Source of the DNA: Phytophthora hibernalis
Taxonomy: Eukaryota > Oomycota > Peronosporomycetes > Peronosporales > Peronosporaceae
Direction: 5' to 3'
Assembly: GCA_012656075.1 (NCBI GenBank)
Contig: JAAKBF010000010.1
Location: 744,001-808,000 of the forward strand
DNA length: 64,000 bases
Shown here: piece after piece, positions 53,475 to 62,278 of the stretch
Position numbering within the stretch: the first letter of the stretch is position 1
Layout of the letters: the number at the start of each line of letters is the position of its first letter
The notes under the pieces: model-generated
What the model was told of the DNA's origin: nothing
What the model saw: only the letters and a program-made list of their open reading frames with translations
Databases searched by the model: none
Position numbers and translations under genes: made by a program

Positions 53475-54886
53475 ATGTCGGAGACTGTGAAGATCATCGG
53501 CGACGACGACGACGTTTTCACGGGCTTGCGGCCGCCACTGCAGAGACGACACACGCTCGGCGGCAATTCGTCACTCGCGTCGGATTCGGACCATGCGCCG
53601 GTGGTGTGGAGAGCGGTGATGCCTACTGGACGTCGGTCTTCGCTGGTGCCGCGCTCCGAAGACGTCGACAAACTTCGGTCGACGATCGACGGGTCAATGA
53701 GAACCACGAGGTCGATCAGTGACGCCACCAGCCTCAGCCATGAACCTAACTCGGCCTTTGCACTGCACGACGTCGACTCGTACAGTGTCCAGCGAGCCAA
53801 GGTGATCCGCCGCATCAGTGATAAGCGCTACACCCGGTTCCTCCACTTCTTCAAGACCGATGAACCGGAGATGGCGAGTGAAATTCAGTCCAGGAGCTCC
53901 TCCTCTCGAGAGCACTTGGACGCGTGGGTCAACTACATCATGAGCCCCAAGGTGTTACGCTGCATCGCTCATACCAACGACACGCAGCAGGAACTGCTAG
54001 ACCTCCTGATGGTCTCCACTGCCATTTCAAAGTACGGAGAGAGCGGGCTGATGGCCAAGGACAAACGGGGTGACTTGAGTGCCCTGCAGAATTCAAAGCT
54101 TGACAGTTACCGGTATGATGAGTCCTCGCATAGTCGCCAGCGGAAACAGTCTACCGGTAGCAGTGAAGATGTTGTGTCAATGGACTTCGTGGTGCGAATC
54201 AACAAGCGGTTGGCGGAAGAGAAGCGCGTTGGCGGCGTGGTGCTCCGGGAGATTCTGGCACACGCGAGCACCATGACAGTCGCTGCTCAAGAGACCAACC
54301 AGGAAGAGCTAACCAAAGAGGAGATGCGGTTGAAGCAAGTTGTGCTTCGAGTGCAGTCCGAGTGGTTCCAGGACGCGATGCTGAAGGCGAATGGCCGATA
54401 CCTGTACGACGCCATCCGTCAGATTCTTTTCAACGTCAACGACTTGTTGTGGGACGCATCAAAAGAAAACCCGGAGATGAGGCGAGGTAGCGTCTCGATG
54501 AACGAACGGCCTGGTGCCCCGTCAAGCAGATCGAGACGGCCACTTCCGACCGTCGGGTTCGACAGGGTTCAATTCCTCCACGCCCTGAGGTGGCGACAAC
54601 GACAGCGACCGTGACGGTCGATCCAATCCCGATCAACAGCCCAGCCAAGGTGGTGTTCACAATCAACAACCGATCATCGTCGATGCCAGCCGAAGGTGTT
54701 CAAGAGAGAGAAAATACGTTCATCGTCGGAACCGACAAGACTCGACGAAAGCTGCGCCCGCTGGGATCTGCTCCGCGCCTCCCACGTCCTCGTGGTCTTC
54801 CTCCTAAGCGACCTCAGCGCAAGGCTAACGACCCGATCGTACACGCGCCTAGTGCGTTCGTTATCAGGGCTCCAAAACACGAATGA
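53475..54886 (+). CDS. Unnamed paralogous-family protein, member 2
   Basis: Starts at ATG 53475 (MSETVKIIGDDDDVFTGLRP). The frame runs to 54614. One base restored in the TT near 54571 leads into PRPEVATTTATVTVDPIPIN and on to a stop at 54886, giving about 470 residues. The Ser/Arg-rich N-terminus (1-110) is followed by the shared domain: SVQRAKVIRRISDKRYTRFL, SPKVLRCIAHTNDTQQELLD, ISKYGESGLMAKD, LREILAHAS and GRYLYDAIRQIL. It differs from member 1 in both tails; its C-terminus is Arg/Pro-rich. It lies close to the degenerate copy at 50.7 kb, so the family seems to have expanded locally. Function unknown. Confidence 0.72.
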
Positions 54887-55234
54887 ACAGTAAGCTGATC
54901 TGTGTCATATACGTCACCACATGTAGTTATGGTCAAACAGCGGAGTGGCGATGCGAAACCTTCAGGCCGACAGTGCTTAAACCTGGATAAAGAGAAGCAG
55001 CCAAACAAAATTAATCTATTGCCCTCTTTGCGTACTTACGTCGGTGTTCACTCATGGTGACTTTCTTGAAGGCCTGGTAAAGTGATACTTCGTACTACGT
55101 AGTACATGTTGCACATCAACAAAAGAAGAAATACACGAACGCCGACATCTCATTTGTGTGCTGTTGCAGAACAAATTATGGTACCTGCGCATCTGACTGT
55201 GCGATCTCCTGACCGCTTCACTCCGACTCTGGAG
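54887..55234. other. Intergenic between convergent genes
   Basis: 3' flanks of family member 2 (+) and NAA20 (-). A TACGTAGTACATGT word lies near 55094. No gene. Confidence 0.45.
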
Positions 55235-56024
55235 CTACAGCTGATCTGGTGTGATCGGATGTGGCAATGGTATGATCGACTTCTTGTGCACGTCTCGAGG
55301 AAGCGCCTTCCTCATATCTGGAGCGATCAACAGACGTCAGTATCCGCTCTCCAGTCAATCTCAACCATCTCAATGTCGTACCAAAAGCGTCCTCCCCGTC
55401 CTCCGCGCTTGAGTAATACCCGAGCACGCGTCTATAGACCGAGTAGCCGAACTTCTCGTACATGGCGATGGCCAGCGAGTTGGAGACGCGCACAAACAGG
55501 TCCACAAAGTAGCCGTCGTAGAGTTCTACCGACACGTTCTCAAGGTAGTCCATGAGCTTCTTGGCCAGTCCGAGACGACGGAACTCCGGTGCCACCGTCA
55601 CCGCCGTCACATGTCCGTGCCAGTTGGCGCCTTGACCCTCTGCCTTGCCCATGACTGCAGCAGGTAGAACAAGGTAGAGCAAAGGTAGAGCACGAACCGT
55701 TTAGAGCTTAGTACTGGGTCAAATGAGACCGGAAAAGGTGCGATCGAAGCAGATTGAAGAGCACAACGCACTGTAACCCATGATGGTGTCGTTCGGGTCC
55801 TCCTGCACCAGGAAATAGTCCGGCCACTTGGTCATATACTGCAGGTAGAACGACATATTGTACTGCATCCACACAAACGGACATAACTTCGTCAAAACGC
55901 GTCCTACAGAGGTAAAAATAACATGACGTCGTTGCCAAGACACGCACCGTCTCCGTGAGCACGTCAGGTTGACGTTGTTGAAGCGGAACAGGTCGTCGCA
56001 GCAGAACTTGCGCGTAGACGTCAT
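55235..56024 (-). CDS. NAA20: N-alpha-acetyltransferase 20, NatB catalytic subunit
   Basis: A GNAT-fold enzyme that acetylates the N-termini of proteins starting Met-Asp/Glu/Asn/Gln. It has four exons: 56024-55948 (MTSTRKFCCDDLFRFNNVNL), 55862-55772 (MSFYLQYMTKWPDYFLVQED), 55654-55382 (MGKAEGQGANWHGHVTAVTV, then VAPEFRRLGLAKKL, the acetyl-CoA loop, and YFVDLFVRVSN) and 55317-55235 (MRKALPRDVHKKSIIPLPHP). Introns are 85, 117 and 64 bp, all GT-AG, and the protein reads through cleanly. One base is missing near 55968 in exon 1. Length of about 175 residues is usual. It shares a 130-bp divergent promoter with the SET gene. Confidence 0.93.
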
Positions 56025-56154
56025 GGCTGCAGAAATTCTCGCAAATCTACCAATAAAAACTGATTTCTGACCAATAGATGCGTATTAAACAAAACGAATA
56101 TACACAGTTCTCCCTTGTAACCAGGGGTACGTGGCAGTGCCAAGTCACTTGACC

Positions 56155-56576
56155 ATGGTCACCGTTCTACCTCTTCACGATGGCGTGGAAGTCCGTGACT
56201 CTACCATTCCAGGGGCTGGCATGGGGCTTTTTGCCACGAAGAATCACTCTCAAGGGTCCATTATCTGTGAGTACACAGGAACGGTTCTACCCAATCGTGA
56301 AGCCTGGAAACTACCGGACAAGTCGTTCCTGATGAAGTTGGGCGACGGCAAATACATCGACGCACTCCATTGTCCGCAGGTATTGGCACGGTACATCAAC
56401 GACTGCAGAGGACATCGTGGGGGTTCAACGTACACTTCGACAAGCAACCGCAGGATGACAAGGCCTTCGTCATCGCCATGAGAGACATCCAGGTTGGAGA
56501 GGAGCTCTTCGTGGACTACGGACGACTGTACTGGCTGGCGTACAACATGATGCACCCTGACAACCCCGTGCGGTGA
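56155..56576 (+). CDS. SET-domain protein
   Basis: A small protein of about 140 residues made up almost only of a SET domain, the fold of protein lysine methyltransferases. Motifs: VEVRDSTIPGAGMGLFATK, IICEYTGTVL, ARYINDC (the usual RFxNHxC-type site, here ND instead of NH) and, after a one-base loss in the G-run 56419-56423, AFVIAMRDIQVGEELFVDYG. The start ATG 56155 gives MVTVLPLHDG. No pre-SET or zinc domain is present. Substrate unknown. Its stop lies 56 bp from that of the convergent gene. Confidence 0.85.
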
Positions 56577-56632
56577 TAGCAGAGATTCAAAGGATACGTA
56601 CCAATTGCGAGTTTTCATCGGTGCATTGACGC

Positions 56633-57312
56633 TTAGTATTCACGGAGAGACGCCGAGATGGCGGCTGCTACGTCCTCCTCACTGGTACTTCGAGGCTTGG
56701 TGGGTGTGCTGTCCTGGCCGGTGCCGCCCATGCTGGTGGAAAGCGACAGCTTTGCACTCTGGTCGAAGAAAAATACAATAGTTCGTCAAGCTAACTCAGT
56801 AACCACTGCACCAAGTTGCTCGTTACCTGTCGTGCCAGTTCGTCGTCTGAGTCGTCCTTCTCACTTGCAGCGGCCTTCTCCTCTTCCTCTGCCTTGCGCA
56901 TGGCAGCGATCTCGGCGTCTGCGATCTCCAGGAAGACGCGCTCGCGACTGAAGTCGTAGTCGAACACGTCCTGACATCAACTCATCCGTTAGAACAGCAC
57001 TGTGTGATAAAATTAAGCTGCATTAGTGAGACGTACCCTCTGCAGCAGGTTCTCGTTGAGTGAGGGCATCACGAGCGACGTCGTGAACGTCGAGTTGAGT
57101 GTGATGGTCGTGTGCTGCAGTCAAGATACAGTCAGCAGGGGTTATGCTGAGTTCTGCTATTGGCAGGTTACAACCTTCAGGATGGCCGCTTGGCCGTGCA
57201 CTGGGGACGACGGCATGACACTTGAAGTGCTACTCTGCTTCTTGGGCTTTTGCTGACTGTCAAAGTTGATTTCTGGGACGAAAAGACCTGCTGTATCCAG
57301 TATCCCTGTCAT
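56633..57312 (-). CDS. Small acidic protein with UIM-like C-terminus
   Basis: Four exons joined by GT-AG introns at 57115-57174 (60 bp), 56971-57036 (66 bp) and 56759-56826 (68 bp). The reading runs without break from MTGILDTAGLFVPEINFDSQ through TTITLNSTFTTSLVMPSLNE and DVFDYDFSRERVFLEIADAE to a stop at 56633, about 160 residues. An Ala/Glu helix and acidic patch (KAEEEEKAAASEKDDSDDE) lie in the middle. The last residues EEDVAAAISASLRE fit the ubiquitin-interacting motif pattern; this is a weak match by eye. I recognise no family. The clean splicing supports a real gene. Confidence 0.7.
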
Positions 57313-57478
57313 ACTCGGTTACGTTGGGTTCGTGACCTGTAACATTTAATATCTAAGCGGCGGCGATGGACTGCTTCGTCTTGCTCTAGCAGTGCAAACT
57401 CCGTAGCGCCTTCTCTATCTATGTGCGCAGTCGTCTGCTCTCCAGCATCTCCAAGCTGCAACAATATTCAGCTTTGGA

Positions 57479-57967
57479 TCAGCGTCGCTTGATGCCTTTC
57501 AGGTCGAGTTTGTCTGTGCCTTTACCACTCTTCCAGGGCCATCCAGCGCCCACGCGTCCTTTGACGTCCTCTTTCCCGTCCTCACCGTCCGACGGTGCGT
57601 CCATCCACGTGTCCTGCGTGTCCACAGTCGTCGTCTTCTTCTCGGACGCAGCCCAGTCGCCTTTCTTCCAGTCACGCGCGTTCTCCTCACTGTGCTGTTG
57701 TGCCATTGCCGTGTCCACCAGGTCACTGACCATCTTCATCTGGTCGCGCGCTTGCCGCAGCAAGAGACTCACGCGTTGCTCGTCCTCCTCCAAGCGGCTG
57801 GCGTCGAAGCCCGAGCGGATCTGGTGTCGCACGTCCAGCCGCACGTCCGCGGCCAGCGGCTTCGTCGTGCGCAGGAACTCACGGTACTGGTTCAGTACAG
57901 CCGTGCGGTTCAGGAAGTACTGCAACGACTTGACCTCGCGCCCCAGCGGCCGCCTTGTGATGCCCAT
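57479..57967 (-). CDS. LYR-motif (complex 1 LYR, LYRM2-like) protein
   Basis: Starts at ATG 57967 (MGITRRPLGREVKSLQYFLN), although the frame is open a few codons further. The segment VLNQYREFLRTT carries the LYR-type motif (here QYR). The helices after it (DVRLDVRHQIRSGFDASR and ARDQMKMVSDLVD) follow the LYRM2 group. Such proteins act in mitochondria with the acyl carrier protein on respiratory-complex or Fe-S assembly. After about residue 90 a hydrophilic tail (DWKKGDWAASEKK, DTWMDAPSDGEDGK) is added, which is longer than usual. About 162 residues in all. Confidence 0.75.
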   Translation of the reverse strand: MGITRRPLGREVKSLQYFLNRTAVLNQYREFLRTTKPLAADVRLDVRHQIRSGFDASRLEEDEQRVSLLLRQARDQMKMVSDLVDTAMAQQHSEENARDWKKGDWAASEKKTTTVDTQDTWMDAPSDGEDGKEDVKGRVGAGWPWKSGKGTDKLDLKGIKRR

Positions 57968-58135
57968 GACAGCGACCAACAACCTCCGGAATACTCGAAG
58001 TAACGGTTAATGAGCTGCTCGAATGTGTATAATACACTCCGACTATATGTTTATTTATTTTTGTAAAGGGGATTATCTCTCGTTACGTGTAACGTTTACA
58101 GTAAAGACCATGTTGAAGTGAGCAAACGTGGGGTG

Positions 58136-58190
58136 GTGTGAGACCTGGTGTGCTGGCGTACTGCACACGTCTCAGAAACCTGCAGTCTAT
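58136..58190 (+). repeat. 55-bp hairpin repeat, copy 1
   Basis: It is 54 of 55 bases identical to copy 2 at 60871-60925. It can fold into a nested stem: outer arms TGAGAC and GTCTCA, inner arms GTGTGC and GCACAC, loop TGGCGTACT, with a three-base bulge CTG on the left side. The only base differing between copies lies in or next to that bulge, so pairing is kept. Confidence 0.8.
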
Positions 58191-59261
58191 ATGTTTTTGT
58201 ATTGTGACATCCGCCCGTTAGACTATATTTTGTTCTCGAACTTAGTGCTAAGGAGCTCACGTTGTCACGTATCTCCTTCCATTCCGATTCTGCGGTGTAG
58301 ACGAGCTGTGTCTTCAGCGTCGTTTTCGTTCTTCATCGCTGTTTGGCGGTGTATCTACTGCTAGCAGCATTCTACTTTAAAGTGCGCATTGCTCACAGGT
58401 TATGAGCCCAAACGTCTTACCCGTGACTACGAGGGCAAGAGCGCAGAGAGGATGACGAAGGTGAAGGACGTGATCAAGGACGAAGTGCTGTCCATCCAGA
58501 CGCATGAAATGCCGTTAACGGTAGTGCGAAGGACGACATTCAGAGAAGTTACCGGTATGCTCGAGGGAGGAGTACGAGACGTTCACCTTGAGCAAGATAG
58601 CTGCGGGATACGATGAAGAAGATCGCAGTGAGTGTGATAAAGATGTTCGGTCATATGCGGTCGTGCAAGGTCGCAGTATGAGGTGTGTGGCACCAACTAC
58701 AGACGCACACAGTGCAGTGGGCGGTGGGTGAGCTTCAGGTGAAGGCACATGGTGGCCATCTCGATGTAGTGTTACCCGTTCCAATGCGACGTTGCCGATT
58801 CGTATGTACTCGGGTTCCTGTAGTAACCAACGTGTTGCCCGATCAGGTAGCGTGGCTCCTGGACCGGTTAGAAACGATGTGACGTGTCGAATGCGGTGGC
58901 GTGATTGTGATTTTGATGTGTCAAAGACCGGTAACACCGTTCTTGATGCCTCGAAATGCAGTCGAATGGGAAGCTGACATCTGAAGATGCTACATGTAAT
59001 TCACAAGAAGCAGGTCATGCAACCGCTCACTGGCTTATCTTAAAGGAACAAAGATTGTCGATCAGTATCTGTCTTTTCATTTAAACATGCAGTCGTGGGG
59101 TAATGTACGGTTCATTCGGTTAGGACCAATGCCAAAAGGGTGCCTTGCTTGAGGAGCAAGGTGCCGAATGGCAACCCCAGATTGGTCTGTCGCCAAATGG
59201 TCCTCACGCGCACACCCCGGGTCAGCTGTATGGCAGAGCGGGCTGCATGGCCCCTCTTTCT
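58191..59261. other. Mostly noncoding; one doubtful frame
   Basis: A frame at 58389-58616 preceded by a CTCACAG acceptor-like site reads YEPKRLTRDYEGKSAERMTK, VKDVIKDEVLSIQ. It looks protein-like for about 50 codons but has no recognised family and no clear start. The rest shows no coding signal. Confidence 0.3.
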
Positions 59262-59461
59262 GCTAGGCTGTATGGCCATCTTGGCGGGTTGATCGCTAGG
59301 CTGTACGGCCATCTTGGCGGGTACTATGCTGTATGGTCGTCTTAGCATCTTTTTGGTTGATCGCTAGGCTGTATGACCATCTCGGCGGGTGCTAGGCTGT
59401 ATGGCCATCTTAGCATCTTTTCGTTGATCGCTAGGCTGTATGGCCATCTTGGCGGATGCTG
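59262..59461 (+). repeat. Minisatellite, about 32-39 bp unit
   Basis: About six imperfect copies of a unit beginning GCTAGGCTGTATGGCCATCT. They end alternately in TGGCGGGTTGATC or TAGCATCTTTT.GTTGATC. Copies start near 59262, 59294, 59327, 59363, 59391 and 59430. Frames on both strands stay partly open only because of the repeat. Confidence 0.8.
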
Positions 59462-59882
59462 CAGCTGTACGGCTGAGCGGCGATAAGGTACAACCAGCAC
59501 ACCGTGGCGACTGGTTGGATGGCCTGACCTCGACAGAGAACGAGACCCCCAATAAGATTGAGTTTTCGGGAGTGGGAAGGGGTGAACTTGGCAGCATGAA
59601 GTCACGCACACTCGCCGACTTCACCAGAAGCACCGGGTTCGACTGGTTCACCAGCATCGCAAACTTGTCGCCATGGTAGCCAGACGGCCAAGTTTCCGGC
59701 CACTGCCTTGTCTGTTGTATCGCGTGTAGCTCCAAAATAATTCTAGCTCGCCGACCAGAACTCTGCTAATGGAGCTTGGCTTGAGCGATGGCGATCGAAA
59801 CACCAAATGAACCGGAGCTTGTGACTGCGTGACGGGCCGCCGCGTGGCTGCGTGGCTAGAGCGAGGCCATTTTCCGCTGGTG

Positions 59883-60001
59883 CTGCTGCAACGTGAGTCC
59901 TGCTGCAACTTGGGCCCTGCTGCAATTTGAGCTCTGCTGCAACTTGAGCTCTGCTGCAACTTGAGCTCTGCTGCAACTTGAGCTCTGCTGCAACTTGAGC
60001 T
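59883..60001 (+). repeat. 17-bp minisatellite, seven copies
   Basis: Seven head-to-tail copies of CTGCTGCAACTTGAGCT. The last four are identical and the first three diverge. The array is thus purest on the right. The antisense frame encodes a Gln/Ser/Cys repeat with no sign of a real gene. Confidence 0.85.
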
Positions 60002-60870
60002 TGCACTTGGCAAACTGGTGTGACGACTTCCTTAGCTTGAAAACACAATTTCTTCAGCTCCGTCCTCATCGCTTGCCGCTTCGCTCACCAGCTTTCCTTC
60101 CTAAGCATAGAAATACACCATGCAGTGAAACTCAATGGTTCTACTGCTGCTTATCGAAGCACGATGCAGCAAAACACAGATACATGCAGTGCAGAGTTGA
60201 CTGCAACAAAGGCATGTACGGGTTGTGATGTGGACTAGATAACTTGGTCCTGCAGCTTGAAGTCGGAGGTGATGGCACAGTCCGCGTGTTTGTGTACCAG
60301 TAGTTGCTTGCGGGGAGCTACACCGTGCTAATATTTTATCAGGCCTCACCACCACTGACAGAAAACTTGTCCAGTGTAGCCTCGGTGCGTTGCGGAACAT
60401 GCCGCTGATGACGTCGACCGGGTCATGTGACGTGGACTGATAGTCTCGGTTGCACTATGTTGTAAAGACTGATGTCGTTGGCGTTGTCGGTGATGAAAGA
60501 GACGCTGGTGGTCATAGCCACCGCCACTTCACCGCGTCGTAAAGCTGCAGTGGATTGGTAGACCGACAAGCTGCTAGTGGGGCGGTGCATTCACAGCTGA
60601 GTGTGAATGAGCAAATTCAGAAATGCTGGCGTGAGTGTCGTGCTTGACGCATGGGTTTGCTATTGATAAGGGCTCCCATGCGAGGTGCTACATGAGAGAT
60701 CACTTATCGTGAAAAGTGATGCCAACAACCACTTTGGCCAAGAAATTTAGAAAGAACAAGTACCGACATGTGCTGTCCTCGGCGTCACGTGTCTATCATC
60801 TTATACGAATGATACAGAAGCTGAAGATGCCTTATGGCGTGAGCAGCAGATCGACTGCAGGTTACGGGGA
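60002..60870. other. Noncoding stretch, no supported gene
   Basis: Open frames at 60101-60400 (-) and 60716-60931 (+) lack recognisable similarity. No RNA gene noted. Confidence 0.35.
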
Positions 60871-60925
60871 GTGTGAGACTTGGTGTGCTGGCGTACTGCA
60901 CACGTCTCAGAAACCTGCAGTCTAT
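60871..60925 (+). repeat. 55-bp hairpin repeat, copy 2
   Basis: Second copy of the element at 58136-58190, same orientation, 2.7 kb away. Flanking bases on both sides are unrelated, so the unit ends sharply. Confidence 0.8.
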
Positions 60926-61079
60926 CTATAGCGGACGTATTTCGGGTCACTTAAAGGGTTAAAAGGGTTAATGAATATATTGAAATTTGTATGGTGTAGT
61001 AGAGGAGTCTTCTCGAGGTCCGGACACGTTTGCGGTCACCTTTCTTAACTATCGACTAGCATGTGCGAAAAAGTTCTCG

Positions 61080-62073
61080 TTCACTCAAACCCACGCAGAC
61101 GTGCAACCGATGGCATCTGCAGCGAGCGGATCATTCTTCTTGGGCTTCGTTGCCAGGCGCTGAGCTCGCGCAGCAACTCGAGCAGCCTTTATCTTCGCCT
61201 TCATTGCCAGACGCTCAGCTCGGGCTAAGTCGCGCTCCGCCTTTGCATTCGCTTTCTGGAGTGTCTGTTCGATTTAGGGGTTTGATGTTCGTGTGTGTCG
61301 TGTATATTCATCGCCTCTCGCTCTTTTTTCTCTGTCGGAGCAGACTTTTGTTCGCTAGCTTGCGCTCTTTATCAGCTGCTTTGACAGCAACAGCTTCCAT
61401 CATTTTATCATAACTCAGAAGCTTCCCGCCAGAAAAGTCGGCATCAACCCACACACCTCGCTTCCGCTTTTGCGACCGGGGAATGCCCATGCAATTCGAC
61501 AGGAGGTTTACCACGTTAAATGCATCAACATTTAGGTCGAGCTGCTGCAGCACGCGCTTTTGGCGATCGGAGACTTGAAGCAGTTGTCAAAGTAGTGCAT
61601 AACAGCATCAGGAGTCGAAGCTTCAGCACGTTTCACGTCGAGAATTTGGGCGGTTCGGTAAGAAAGGTCTGGATGCTTTTCACCCACCGCTGGATCCACT
61701 TAGTTCGGGAACTCGTCCGTAATTGGACGTGTCGATGTCAACTCCGCTGCTTGACGTATCATGTAGCGCAGCTCAGCATGACCTACAGACATCCCGTGAA
61801 GTGTCCGGTATTCTATGGCTTCGACAAGACCTCGGTCGGCGCCTTCGGAAATATACGTGAGCTGGGCTCGTCGACCGGTACTAGCTCTTTAATACGCTTA
61901 CGCAATGCTTCCCGGCCAACTTTGTACGCTTTTCCTGCCATTATTAAGCTCATTCTATCCGAAACTGCCCCCATCGCGGCCTTCATCCTCTCGAGCTTGT
62001 CAGGATCCATTGGCCTTTTCTTCAGGCTGGTGTGTGTGTCCTGCTGGCTCAAAAGTGAAGTGTGGCATCTCAT
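61080..62073 (-). pseudogene. pogo/CENP-B-type transposase relic without catalytic core
   Basis: Read leftwards from 62073: DPDKLERMKAAMGAVSDRMS and KAYKVGREALRKRIKELV form an N-terminal DNA-binding-like part. A frame near 61780-61560 (HPDLSYRTAQILDVKRAEAS, AVMHYFDNCF) matches the segment before the DDE domain in pogo/Tigger proteins. It then passes directly to MGIPRSQKRKRGVWVDADFS and a Lys/Arg/Ala-rich C-terminus (DKERKLANK near 61345, AERDLARAERLAMKAKI near 61210). The three-Asp catalytic region between them is absent. Frame changes near 61810, 61555 and 61300. Confidence 0.6.
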
Positions 62074-62278
62074 TTGAAAGAGGAGTGTCCCGCCATTCGT
62101 TTGATGCGCTAAACCAGGCCGCTATTGTACTCGTCATCAGTCATTGGACCCAACTTTTGTCACACGACATGCAAATGGGCCTAACTGTTTAAGTTCTTGT
62201 CCTATTCAGCTGCAAAATATATTAATAGATAAACGAGTGTCATAAGCATCTATTAGTCAAATTGCCGCGCCACCGCGA

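Noticed and set aside
59648..60069. Minus-strand Gln/Ser/Cys-rich repeat protein
   Set aside because: It is only the translation of the 17-bp minisatellite; a 17-bp unit cycles through all frames, so open frames arise by chance.
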